In this document: in pieces, positions 10,370 to 22,561 of the stretch
How positions within the stretch are numbered: position 1 is the first letter of the stretch
Layout of the letters: each line of letters begins with the position of its first letter
DNA from: Phallusia mammillata
Lineage: Eukaryota > Chordata > Ascidiacea > Phlebobranchia > Ascidiidae
DNA: 64,000 nt
Direction of reading: 5' to 3'
Assembly: GCA_003260075.1 (NCBI GenBank)
Contig: QLIY01000325.1
Location: 93,037 to 157,036 of the forward strand
The notes under the pieces: model-generated
The model's input: the letters and a program-made list of their open reading frames with translations, nothing else
Database searches by the model: none
Told to the model about the DNA's origin: nothing
Translations under genes and position numbers: made by a program

Positions 10370-13300
10370 ATGCTCAAGTCGCAAGAACTTATTCAACAAC
10401 AGAAATCGGTAGCAGAGAGAAATGCAATGGTAGGCAAATTAAGTCTCGAGAAAAAGTTAAGGGATCTCTCTGAAGCTCAAATTGTTAATAAGTCCAACTA
10501 TTTGGATTTCCTTGATAGACCAGTATTGAAATACCGTACTTCTGTCGGACCACCTCCAACTGAAATAAAGTGTGACCAGAGGAAAACAAATCGGATTTCT
10601 TCCCGGTGGGTAAATCATGCTTAATCATTTTAGTCCATAATCAAGTTCACAAAAATGTTAATCTCTAACCATGTTTTTGTCTTTAATTGTACATGCTGTT
10701 TACAGATTATTAAAAGAATCCTCTCCTGCTGCTTATGCGTCTGCTGGTCAGGTTTTGTCTCGCACAACAGCTCCCAAACAGGTTTCTGTATCCAATGTTG
10801 CTGAACTTGTAATTGTTCCTGGCAATACTTTACACTTTAATCCATTTAAAAATTTACTACCGTCTGATGTTTCTGGCCGTGATAATCCTCTAAACACAAT
10901 TGGTTTAACACCTGGTTCATCACCTCCATTTGAAGTGGTGGAAATAACTGACATGAGCAAAAACAGACCTTCAGATATTTCATCAGGCTCTGTGCATATT
11001 TCTAATTCACCGCCACACTTGGTTGGAGATGTTAATGCCAGAAAAACCTTTCCGTATTCACCAAGTGCACACTATACAAGCTCTGTTTCAAAATCATTAA
11101 ATTATCAAACTTGGTCGCACACATTGTTGCCTGCGACAACAACCTCCCGTCCAGGAAGCTCCAGACACATAGCACATGGTATTAGTGCTGCTACAAATAC
11201 TTCAAACTCCTATCTCCAAAGAACATCAATGCCCTTGAAGCATGCTTCATCTAGTCCTGGATTGATTCCTGATAGTCATAAAAAAGTTTCAAATTTAGAA
11301 ACTTCTCCGCATCAATTTCCTTTACCTGAAACTCTGCCTGGGACCAAAAGTTGTCCCAATGTAAGTGACAGCATTACTAAAAAAACTGAAAGTTTGCCAA
11401 ATTCATCCTACTCCAGTCAACAACCTGAAACTCATTTTAAAGATATGACAATCACCAACCAAAAACCAAGGTCCAAACCGTTGGTCACCACAGACAGAAG
11501 CACCTTTACATCCAAAAATGTCAAGGTTTTACAAAATGGCTCTCTTTCAAAGCTGCACTCCAAGCACATGAAAAGTAAGCTTAAACCGAGTTTAGCTTAC
11601 AATGGCATGTCTCCAAGGTACTCTTCTAACAGTTCCAGTACGATCCAAAATATTTACTCCAGTAGGCATGTTAGCAGCATCTCAAATCAAAATTCTAGAA
11701 TAGTTTTGGATGATTCATTTACTGTTCTTAACAGTCCAAACACAGTCCATCAACATGGCCACCATAGTCAGGACAAACCATCATCTCGTTCTCATTCTGC
11801 CAAACATTTTAAAGGCAGAACAGTAGGATATGAGACAGTTTCCACTCTTCCAACTAGATCACCATTGCAAAAAGGACCACAAAGCAAAAAGTATCGACTT
11901 GCAGGTAGTGCAAAGAACCGAAAAGATAAGTCTGCTGCAAAACATGTTCATGAATACTCTGAAAACCACACTAGCACTATGAGAGTTCCAAGGCTTCCTA
12001 TCCATTCTGCCAAAAAGACCAGGGTTTTATCGAATTCCACTAAGAAGGAAATGACTTTGCTTAGTCCTGTAGTGCAAGAAAGTAGTGTGATATCAGCATC
12101 TCGAAAAAATAGTAATGACAGTGGAAATGGGACTCTACTGTCAAAATCTGGCAGGTACTTTATCCTTTTCTTACATTTATTAACTAAAGTAGTGTGTAAA
12201 AAGTTGTTGCTTATCATCTAATTCTGTGGGTACGTTTCATTGTAGTAATACCTTGGTCCTAAAAACCTAACTTGAGTGAAAGTTTCTGTTAAGATATTTA
12301 TTTGACTGTGTGTTATCAGATCATGTGGTGATGGAGCAGATAATGAAAATCAAGAAGAAACACTTATGGAAAAAGATTTGGAAACATTAAACATGCCTGA
12401 CTTTCTGTGAGAATCTGTAATTATAAAATGTTTTTTTTAATTTGTCTTAATGTCTATAAATGTAATAAAAAAATTGTTGGCAAAACAGTTAACGTCATTG
12501 TTTATTACAGAGCATTTAAACGGCAACCCGGCGATGGTGAAGACCATCCTACAGAAAGTATTCCTACCACAGAAACTGTAAATGAGTTTGATTATGAAGA
12601 AAATGATTCAGAAATTGGTGATGAAGAGAACTGTGACAATGAATTTGTTGATGAGTTTGTAAGTGTTCAGAAGTGAATAACATAAAAACTCACATAAATT
12701 TTCACTCACAACATTTTAGGTGGATGGCAATAGCTGTTGTCAAGACAATGACAGTGATCTTGGGACAGGAGAATATTGCCCAGATGATGATGATTCTGAT
12801 ATTGATGACCAGGTTGTAACATCCCTTGATGAAGATGATGCATGTAGTGATGATGTAGATGCAATGTCTGAAGGAGGTGAATATTAATGTAACAATATTA
12901 TGCCATTTTATGAGATTATATAAATCATTTGTTTTTCACATGTGTTTTTTTACATTGTTTTCTCACAACACCTACTATATGTACAGCGTATTGTAATCAT
13001 TCAAACATAGTTGTTATTCATTTAGTTAACCTAGTTTTCGGATTGTTTTTTTTTGCAACAATATTTTTACTGGTATTTCAGCATCAGAGTACTCTGTGTC
13101 TACAAGTGCATCTCAGTCCGGAGGTGACAGAACAAAATCATCAGAATCTGGACTTGTTAAACCTGCTGTCATCAAGAGTTTGTTCAGTAACTGCCCTCCT
13201 GTTATAAACTTTGCAACCAAACATGAACAAGGTGTGTGAAGCATTTGTTTTTATGTGTCATTAAAATGCATGTAGTTTCAGTCATTCAATATTGTTTTGG

Positions 13301-16300
13301 AGAATTTTTTGTCCGGTTATAATGTTTTTTTTTGCAGTTGAATCCCTGCCTAGTGACATTCGTAAATTATTGAAGTGGAAAGTCAGTAGTATCACTCCTA
13401 TTGTTGTTCGACACACTGTTATGAGATCAGGATTTAAAGCATCTAAAAGTAAGTAAAAGTTTGAATGATATATATAGAGTGAATGGAACTAAATTGTTTG
13501 ATTTGCTATTTTTACATCTAGCTTTGATGCTTCTTTATTTAACATTGGCTGTTGTAATAGATTTGTGGGACTGTTGAATAAAACATAAGGTTAAAATTGT
13601 TTCCAGAAAATTATGACTGGCTGGGATATTTTGGCAAACATATGAAGTCTAGTGGATTTAGATCTCTAAGAGAATATCAGAAGGTTTGTTAATGGGTATT
13701 AATAAGATCCTGTTAATTGTTATGATTATTTGCTGTATCTGTTTAGGATATTTTGTGTTATGAGTAGGGCAATTATTTTTTGACCTAAAAAACGAAAAAT
13801 TTTGACCTACAAATTGAAAATTTTGACAAATTTTGACTTTAAAAAACTTTTTTTTGACAAACTTTTGACCTATGAAGAATTCAAGTAGTTAAATTACGCA
13901 TTATTGTTCAAAAAGTTAAAATACGGCTAGGCTAATCTAACTAGAGCGAAAGAATGTGCAAAAGTCTGACAGAAGGGCAAAAATCTGAACACAGACCTAG
14001 CCTATTCTAAAAAGGGCATGAGCTAATTAAAAATCATTGCCAAAAAACTGCAGCTAAGACACAACGAAAATTATTCAATACATTTGTCTAAACGAAAGAT
14101 ACATGAAGTATCTAAAACAAAACCGAAGCAAGAGCTGCACCTAACCTCCAGCTGCCGTAAAATGACTTGGGACCTACCAAAACTTTGCACGTTTTGAGGT
14201 GTGTTGAGCATCACGACATATCAACCTAATTATTTCACTCACTTGATGGTTTATGATTCGCAATAATTAGGCAATGGGCCAATTATAACAGTATAAAGTA
14301 AGCTACAAGGTGTAAAATGAATATTTCACTGGTAGTGCAACCTCTACAACACCGCGACATTGTAGTTTGTAAACGATTTTAACTTTGTAAAAAAATTTGA
14401 CTTTGTAAACAATTTTGAAAATTTTTGACCTATTCTCAAAATTTTGACAAAATTTTGACTTTTTTTGACAAGTCAAAAAATAATTGCCCTAGTTATGAGC
14501 AATTATTTTCTGTTAAAGTGGTAGTTTTTTAGCTAATTTGAAAATTACAAAATTATAATTTTTTTGAAACTTCTATTAATATTTTTCTTGTATGCATTAA
14601 GATTAATCACTTTCCTGGATCTTTTCAACTTGGCAGAAAGGACAGATTGTGGAGAAATATATCCCGAATGCAGGTTTGTCAATTTTCTTTACATTTCTTT
14701 AAAATTTTAATTGCACCTGTACCCTTCAGACAAGGTTTGGCAAAAAAGAGTTTGGATTTGTTCCTCAGTCATATGTTTTGCCCTGGGACAAAAAACTTCT
14801 GAAAAATGCTTGGGAAGAAGGGGGAACAAAACAAAAGTACATTATTAAACCAGTAAGTGCTCTTTTGTCTTAAGCCTTGAATATAGTTTCTTAATTGTAT
14901 CGTCCTATATTATTTTGTGTAGCCAGCATCAGCTCGTGGAATTGGTATTCGAGTCATACATAAGTGGAATCAAGTGCCAACAAAGAAACCTGTGCTTGTT
15001 CAAAAGTATGTCAAAATTTCTTGGTCCTCATCTTGATCATTTAAAAAATGTTTAGTTGTTTGAAACCTGAGAATAAAGGACAAACTGAATTTTAAATCTG
15101 TCATGTTTTAGATACCTATCACGTCCCTACCTCATTAATGGAAGCAAATTTGATTTGAGACTTTATGTTCATGTAACATCATTTGATCCACTTCGCATCT
15201 ACCTCTTTGATGATGGATTGGTACGATTTGCAACATGCAAGTAAGTTGGACATTTGGAAAACTTGTTTTGAGACCAACTTGTAGCTAGCATTTTTAATTT
15301 GTTTGCTGTACGGAAATAATTAATTTATTTTTATTATTTACAGATACTCATCTTCAATGAAGCATCTGAGCAACCGCTACATGCATCTGACAAATTATAG
15401 CATTAACAAAAAGTCTGGTGACTTTCAGCAGAATGATGATGCTAATCTTTGTCAGGGACACAAATGGTACTTGCATAGCTTATATATTCAATTATTTATG
15501 TGTAATAGTAATTGTGTCAACTGATATTTCAATCAGAAAGGAGACATCATTTTGTGTGTGGGCTGGGTTTTAAACACGTCATAATGAACTGAAAGCAAGC
15601 AATGTATGTGTTTAAATTTTATCAAAAAGTACTTGAATATGAACCTGCAAAACTGTTGGTCAAAAAGTACCTATACTTTAGAATGGTGTGTGATGTGTAT
15701 TTTTTATTTATTTGGGTACGATTTGTTTTAGGAGTCTAAAAGCCTTGTGGGGATATTTTCGGGATCAGGGAATCAATCCAGACAAAATATGGGAACAAAT
15801 GAAAGACATTGTGATCAAAACAATTATCAGGTAAACTGTGTTAAAAAAAATATTTAATTGTAGTTACAATTATTCGTTAACAAACTCTGTTGTGAAGTAT
15901 ATTAGTGTATGATGTTTTTGCTTTGATTTAGTGTGGATCAATTCACGAACAGCTTGGTAAAGTCCAATTGCAGGCGTAGATATTGTTGCCATGAGTTGTT
16001 TGGATTTGATATAATGTTGGATGATCGATTAAGGCCCTGGGTACTGGAAGTCAACATTTCACCCAGGTATTTGCATTTCACTGTAAAAACAAAAAAATCT
16101 TTTAAATGTTAGGTTAATTTCCCAAACCACAACTTGGTCCATGATTTTAAGTTCCGTGTGGTTTGGCATAAAACTTTTTTATTTTTACAATTCATTTATT
16201 GTTGTACTATGTTAATAACATATGTCAAACCTTATGCAAACACTTGTTTTGTTTCTACAGCTTTAAATATGTTGAATTTTTGATGGTTTTTAACTGGGGC

Positions 16301-18467
16301 TGTTATCAAATACAGGTTTTTAAAATTTTTAAATCATTAAATATTTTTTTACTTGTGCTCACAGTAATAAACTAGTAAAGACATGATGCAGTAATTCTCC
16401 TTGATGCAGTAATCAAGACAGAACGATCTGTATTTCTACATGAATTTTTTTTCATTCTAATTACTTTCTCTTGGAGACTAGCTTAATTGAAATGTGGTCT
16501 ATAACATTTTAATCTCTTACCTGGGTAACATGGGATTATAGGGTTGGAAACACATGGTATAGAGTTTTTTAATCTGCATTTCACAAAATGTTACTCATGT
16601 GTTCCATAAAGTTAATTTTACACCTTTTTACAAGGTTTACTGCATAGAAGAAAAAAATATTGTTTGATATTGAGTAAAATTTTTTGATACATTTTTAGAT
16701 CATTAAAAATTTCATATCATCAAATTATTATTTGTTTAATAACAGCCCAGGTTAAAATGTTGGGCTTGACATTCTGGCAGCCATGACAAGAGGGGAAACC
16801 CCTCTAACTATCCTCAGCATTTTTGTCATTGTACTCACATGATTGAAACAACACTTGAGTCTAACACAAGTGCTCTGTCAGACCTTTTATTACCTACTGT
16901 TGTGTAAAATGTTTGTAGTTTGCATTCCAACTCAACACTGGATGTCGAGATAAAGGGACCAATGGTGAAAGATATGTTCAACTTGGCTGGTTTTCTTTTG
17001 CCTGACAAGAAACAAATACAGGCTAATGCACCAACTCCAAACACAGGAAACAAGTAAATATACATTTAAATTGTTTCAAGTATTACATAATTTCATTGTA
17101 CATTAAGTCATTAATTAATCTTCCTTTTTTATGAATTATAAAATAACTATGTCCAGTTCCATTGCCAGTTATATATCCAGATAAACTTTTACAAGCCGAA
17201 AATAAAATGCGATAATTAGCGATAAAGGAAATTATATTTCTCTTGTACCTAGAAAGGATGTTTTATTAAATATACTCACTTGTTTGTATATTAGTTATCA
17301 GTCAAATAAAAGATGACTTAAATGCTGCCACAAACATTTAATATAGTAGTTAAATATACTGGATCATTTTAGCTGGTTTAATTAAATAGAGCTACTATAG
17401 CTTTGATCATAATCACACTGGTAAAAACATTTAAAGATCGGTTTAAATCTTTATAGTCCTTCATCAACTGTGTCAGCTGCCACAAGTTTTAGTCAAGACA
17501 AACGCAAACAGAGTCAGGAAATGTCACCTGACAGTCGAGCGAAACACACTTACTTCGCTCAACATTACAAACATGCTGATGAGGTGAGCCTAGATATAGT
17601 ATCTGTCATGTTGTAAGTATAATTTTGATATTTGGGGCAATATAGCATTGGATTATATGTAAAAGTACCAAGTGGTAAACATACCATTTAAGATTTTTAA
17701 TTGAACAGTATTGTTTAAAGTAAACAGTTAACCCAGGCTTTTGACCTAAAAAGTATAAACATAATTTTATTCTACACGACAACTGTACATAATTTATCAC
17801 ATTTGTAGCAAGAATTGATAGCATTCATGCTAGACACACTCACTGTGAACGACATTCGAATGTTAGTTGAAAGTGATGATGAGCATGCAAGGAGTGGAGA
17901 TTTCCATCGCATATTTCCAAATTGCAACAAGTATGTTGTTTCTAATGTGTGGTTTAAATGTTGATGACCTAAATAAATATTAAATAAACAAATAAAAATG
18001 TGTACCAGTGTGCCATTTTTAATGTTTTAACTCAGGGCTTCCCAAACTTTTTCGATAGCGACCCCTTTTTGTCTCCTTAAATTTTCCGCGACCCTCCACG
18101 TTAAATATAGTAAACAGTGCAATATGTTTGTTGTATTTATTGAAACGCTTAATTCGAGCGTAAACTAAACACAAGCTCCCGGTACTTAACAAAAAATCAA
18201 CATTTATTCAGTGTAATCAGCTTAAATTGTCTGTTTTTAGTGACAAGCCACTCATCAGAGTTATATGACGTCATAAGCCTATTTATTCACGTAGAATTTA
18301 CAGCTTAGTCAAGAATAATATTTTGCGATATTGCTTCGGTTTGAACAACTTCATTTCGAAATAAATGGCTGAAACGTAGAATAGTAGCCTACAATTTAGA
18401 GTACTTTTGTAAAATTGGTATAGCTCTCTGCGACCCCTCAAGTTTGTTGTGCGACCCCTTACTGGGT

Positions 18468-18505
<38 letters not shown>

Positions 18506-20709
18506 TGGGAAGCCCTGTTTTAACATACTTTGCTTTTACTAACAGACATCATAATGACTTACATATTGGAAATGTTCCACTGACACTTTTATTGTCTATT
18601 AGTCAATTGCTTTTCAAATAATATCATTTGCTTTTCTGGGCCCTTACCATCAACCATGACATGGCATTAAATTGTAGTAAAATAAATTTGTCTCTAACAG
18701 AAAATACCTGCAGTACTTTGAGCAACCTAGATATTACAATGTTTTACTCCATGCTTGGGAAGTAAAGTATCGGCACCAGAAGGCTAGAGGTAGGTTGAAG
18801 TTTGTCATGTCAACTTGCAAGAAAAAATAACAGTTTAATAACCTAAAAACAATTCAATGTGGTGAAACGCTGCTGACATGTTTGTAGCACTGGAATAAAT
18901 AGGGCCGGGTATTTGACCAATCAAATACTATGCACAATACTAAGTAAGCAAAGGCTTGCCAATCCTAGTAGCAAACATTGTTACTTTACCCCACATGCAA
19001 AAATACTCTAGCTGGGTTTAGTTTCGTGGTCCTTTGAAAGGGATATGGAACTGGTCATAAAATTTTTGTTGTTTGCAACTGTTTTCAAATACATTACCAT
19101 ATAAGATCAAAGGGTCATTACTTTCATCCTTTTCTACAGCTCTTAATCTTTTGGATATGTTTTGCCGGAAAGGCTTACATCTTTCATATGCTGATATGGA
19201 TCCTGCAAACATTCCACAAGAACATATTTGGAATGCTGCCAATACCAATCAGCACAAAACCTATGCTTCACCAAGGTTGGTGGATAAAAATTATTAATGC
19301 ATAGACAGAGGAAAACATGGTGTTGTTAATTTTTGCTATGATGGTCAATGCTTTGTGTCCTTTTACAAAATTAAAATTATTGCAGAAACCAGTTTACATT
19401 AGATTTTGAAAAGTCTAAAGCAGGGGTGGGCAACCTGCGGCCTGCAAGTCACATGCGGTCCTTGATTAAAGGTTGTGCGGCCCGCAGAGACACTTGGACT
19501 TCAAATGTACTGGCAAACGAGTCCAATTTTTATATATTTTTGAGCAGATTAGTGCACCTGGTGCTATTTTTCTGTGACCTGACAATATGCTGCGAGAATC
19601 AAATGCGAATTTTGCTTGTAATAATGCATTTTTGGTATGCAGCAAAGTAAAATCACCTTGTGTCATATAAAGGTGCGGCCCGCGATCTAATTATTGCAAT
19701 TGTATTTGGCCCCACAGTGACAAAGGTTGCCCACCTCTGGTTTAAAGTCATAAGCAAAAATCTTGTTTTGTCTATAAGTCGTTGGTTGCCACTAATGATT
19801 TGTAAAAAATCTTTGTGTTGCTTACAGAAAAATCCGTAAATCTGTTCAATATGTTTGCTTTTATTGCAATACATATTGTGTGGAACAAAGTTGCCATTGA
19901 AAATGTTTGAATTGTTAAAAATGAAAAGAATAATTAGGAAAAAAGTTAATAACCGACATGATAATTTTTATAAATGTGAATTCTTTGTGATGTAAATGTA
20001 ATGTTGGTCTACAATGAATTTGGGTAAAATAGAAGTCTCATCATATCATTTAAAGCTGGTAAAATCAAAATGTACGAAAAAATATACAAATAGTTTGTTG
20101 TAAAGTTTGTGAACATGTGCTTCATGTTGTTAAACACATGATTTTTGCAGAACTGATTCAAGACTGCTTCCAGTTGTTTTAAAATCTACTTCAGGTGGAT
20201 CTTCACCATACACACATGGAATGGCATTATCACCTGTAGCTGTCACCAGGTAAAATGAAACCAAACTTCACAGTGCAGAAAAATCTCTATGATTAGAACA
20301 TTTGTAACAAAATATACATCTTTAAATTTAGGACATAAGTTTATATAGTCTGCTCCCAGTATGTTTGGGGTTATTTTTATTTTTGTTACTTAAAAATTTC
20401 TTGGACATGTTTCTTCTAATTGTGGTGACTTGAAAGTAGTCAGCTACTAATAAGTTTCACTAAACTATAAAACACACATATCGTAAGTATAAGTAGTGGC
20501 ATTTAAATCGAACACTGATACTCAGCCAACATTTGATTGAATACAGCCGTGCAGCTTCAGCATTTAAATCTGAAGCGAATTCTGACAGCAAAAGAGCCGA
20601 GATGCTTGCAACATCCTTAAATACGCTTGAAGTTGCCCCAAAATCATCCACCATGATTCCTCCAGTGAGGACACGTTCTGCTGTGTCAAGAAGTCCAGCT
20701 TCAACCTAG
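10370..20709 (+). CDS. TTLL4: tubulin polyglutamylase TTLL4-like, 1349 aa
   Basis: ATP-dependent ligase of the tubulin tyrosine ligase-like family, expected to add glutamate side chains to tubulin tails on axonemal and neuronal microtubules. Exons: 10370-10605, 10706-12154, 12320-12406, 12511-12658, 12720-12876, 13082-13231, 13338-13448, 13607-13683, 14602-14673, 14730-14852, 14923-15005, 15112-15240, 15344-15466, 15732-15830, 15932-16066, 16919-17053, 17457-17583, 17809-17930, 18701-18789, 19140-19275, 20151-20249, 20547-20709. All phases agree. The N-terminal half is Ser/Lys-rich, followed by an acidic stretch (exons 4-5). The catalytic core has [32 protein letters not shown] (nucleotide loop), [25 protein letters not shown] and the metal site [14 protein letters not shown]. 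The closest family by memory is TTLL4, sharing the [10 protein letters not shown] lead-in. Three hAT MITEs lie in its introns. Confidence 0.93.
13765..14491. mobile_element. hAT-type MITE in TTLL4 intron 8, about 727 bp
   Basis: The inverted termini are TAGGGCAATTATTTTTTGAC at 13765 and its complement ending at 14491. The perfect 8-bp direct repeats gttatgag at 13757-13764 and 14492-14499 are the target-site duplication. Sub-terminal tracts repeat ttttgacct/ttttgaca in both orientations. No transposase ORF is present. An intact TSD suggests a fairly recent insertion. Confidence 0.85.
16067..16918 (+). other. long TTLL4 intron 15 without other features
   Basis: This 852-bp AT-rich intron lies between exons 15 and 16. 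I see no convincing repeat or alternative exon in it. The short reverse-strand ORF crossing its end is a shadow of exon 16. Confidence 0.5.
18033..18517. mobile_element. hAT-type MITE in TTLL4 intron 18, holding a 35-G run
   Basis: The inverted ends are CAGGGCTTCCCAAACTTTTT at 18033 and GGTTTGGGAAGCCCTG ending at 18517. The flanking 8-mers ttttaact (18025-18032) and ttttaaca (18518-18525) match at 7 of 8 positions. The motif gcgacccc recurs inside. A G run at 18469-18503 replaces what should be the element's right sub-terminal part. Confidence 0.85.
19421..19739. mobile_element. hAT-type MITE in TTLL4 intron 20, 319 bp
   Basis: The left end is CAGGGGTGGGCAACCTGCGG and the right end GGTTGCCCACCTCTG is its near-perfect complement. 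The flanks gtctaaag (19413-19420) and gtttaaag (19740-19747) form an 8-bp duplication with one difference. Internal cggcccgc blocks are typical of this class. Overlapping short ORFs are not genes. Confidence 0.85.
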
Positions 20710-20844
20710 CAGTAGGGGGGGGGGGTCGAGATGCTTGCAACATCCTTAAATACGCTTGAAGTTGCCCCCAAATCATCCACCATGATTCCTCCAGTAAGGA
20801 CACGTTCTGCTGTGTCAAGAAGTCCAGCTTCAACCTAGCAGTAG
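20598..20844 (+). repeat. duplicated TTLL4 last-exon segment around a poly-G joint
   Basis: The segment 20598-20714, covering the end of the last TTLL4 exon with its TAG, recurs at 20727-20844 with one or two substitutions and one extra C. The G run 20715-20725 separates them. The second copy is best read as the other allele, not as a second exon. Confidence 0.85.
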
Positions 20845-21097
20845 TTTACCCCGAGTACGAAACCGTTCTCCTAAAGTCCCAATGACTGCTTTAGCTGTAC
20901 GCCGTACAATACAGTTTGGTTTAGGTAATCTTTAGCAAATAGTTGCTGTGTAGACAATTTACTTTAGCTTGCCAAAAACCGGTTACTGAAATCGGTTGAT
21001 TATGTTTTTAGTGCCAAACTTTACATGTATTACTTTCGGGTCTGCGTCCTTGTGTCCATCGTCCTTTAGTCACCGGTCACTTCGGTTGATTGGCTTA

Positions 21098-21854
21098 ATA
21101 ATAATACCCAAATCAACTTCTTTATGTCCAATTAAATACAGTTGAATAGATGAAAACCACGTTTGAAATCAACTTGCACAGTCGTAAGTTTTAGGTTTCG
21201 TATTCCTTAGGTTGGCCTTAAGACAGGGGTGTCCAAAGTGCGGCCCGCGGCGGCATTTCAAGTGGCCCGCTGCTGTTTTTTCAGATTGTGTTGCGTATGT
21301 CCCGCCATCGTCCGGATAAGGCAAAAGCCTTCCATGAAACTTTATTTCCCAGTAAAAAGGAAGTGTACATCGTTCTGACGCAACAAAATTCCTCCATTTC
21401 TTAGTTCCCATATATTTGTGTTCTAATTCTAAAAACACGTTGGCCCGCGGGCGTCTTCGGGGGGGGGGTATAATAATACCCAAATCAACTTCTTTATATC
21501 CAATTAAATACAGTTGAATAAATGAAAACCACGTATGAAATCAACTTGCACAGTCGTAAGTTTTAGGTTTCGTATCCCTTATGTTGGCCTTATGACATGT
21601 GAATTTGTATTACGAGAAAACGTATTTTTTGCGTTTTTTAAGTTTGGTGCATTAGAAACTGTTTTCTAATTTTCCTCTCGAAGCCGAAATAACAACGTAG
21701 AATGGGGGGGGGGCAAAAAAAGTTTGAACACCCCTGCCTTAAAACATGTGAATTTGTATTACGAGAAAACGTATTTTTTTGCGTTTTTTAAGTTTGGTGC
21801 ATTAAAAACTGTTTTCTAATTTTCCTCTCGAAGCCGAAATAACAACGTAGAATT
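21098..21854 (+). repeat. filled and empty alleles of a hAT insertion joined by two poly-G runs
   Basis: Left flank 21098-21221 recurs at about 21470-21594, and right flank 21738-21854 recurs at about 21592-21703. The copy between G runs 21459-21468 and 21704-21713 reads straight across ggccttatgacatgtg with no insertion. The outer copies carry the element. The order is flank, hAT left part, G run, whole empty allele, G run, hAT right end, flank. Confidence 0.9.
21224..21736. mobile_element. hAT-type MITE split by an allelic patch
   Basis: The left terminus CAGGGGTGTCCAAAGTGCGG starts at 21224. The right terminus ends cacccctg at 21736 and is preceded by aaaagtttgaa, its complement. The target-site copies are ccttaaga (21216-21223) and ccttaaaa (21737-21744). 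Only 21224-21458 and 21714-21736 belong to the element; the middle is the empty-site allele. Confidence 0.85.
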
Positions 21855-22561
21855 TGGTCAGACTTTCCGACTCTGCAGCCCTGCGAGGTGTACAAAATGT
21901 TTAAACAAGAATGTGTATTACAGGCGGTTGATAAACCGAAACTGGTAGTTGTTGCTTTTTCAGATGTTGTGGTACACTGTGATCTTTCGGTTTACTGTTA
22001 TGGGCAACAAACTTACGCTTCTAGTGTTTATGTTGTTACCTATGCATTTGTTACAAAATGCCAGTCAAGAATTAACACTTGTGATTGGGATGCAATTTGG
22101 GAACAATTTACTTTTATGTGCCATGCTGTATTCGCTTTTGTTCCTGGGCTATTTGCATTGCATAGTTTTGTAAGTTTATCCCCTGAAATATGACAATGAA
22201 ATAAAACATACGACTACGGCTCATTGTAATGTATTTACTACTAACATGCTCATTTTCGATATGTGTCGATTTTCTCGGGAAGGAACTGATCTAGGCTTCT
22301 TAAAACCAATAAGATTGAACGCAAGTTTGTTGTTTTCTTGCATTTAAATCTTCGGTATTATCCCACGAAAAGTTTCATTGTAAGCAGAGCAAAATGAATC
22401 AGCAAACACAGGTAACAGTTGCACCACGGTTGTAGTTTGACACCTGAAACGACAGTTTCAATTTATAAATTACAAACCAAAAGTTATAGTCCGTCGTATA
22501 AAACACTTTTGTTTAACACAACGAATCACAAACTTTTACGATACACTTGTGTATTGTCACT

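Larger units (their letters stand above)
20845..22561. other. intergenic between TTLL4 and the CAP gene
   Basis: Contains TTLL4 3' flanking sequence, a hAT insertion with allelic empty site (listed separately) and unassigned AT-rich DNA. An ORF of about 100 codons near 21888-22193 has no recognisable domain and no splice support, so I do not call it. Confidence 0.5.

Noticed and set aside
20727-20844. Second terminal exon of TTLL4
   Set aside because: It duplicates the last exon after a poly-G joint with allele-level differences and has no own acceptor.
21169-21483. Minus-strand ORF of 104 codons
   Set aside because: It reads through a hAT MITE and a poly-G joint.
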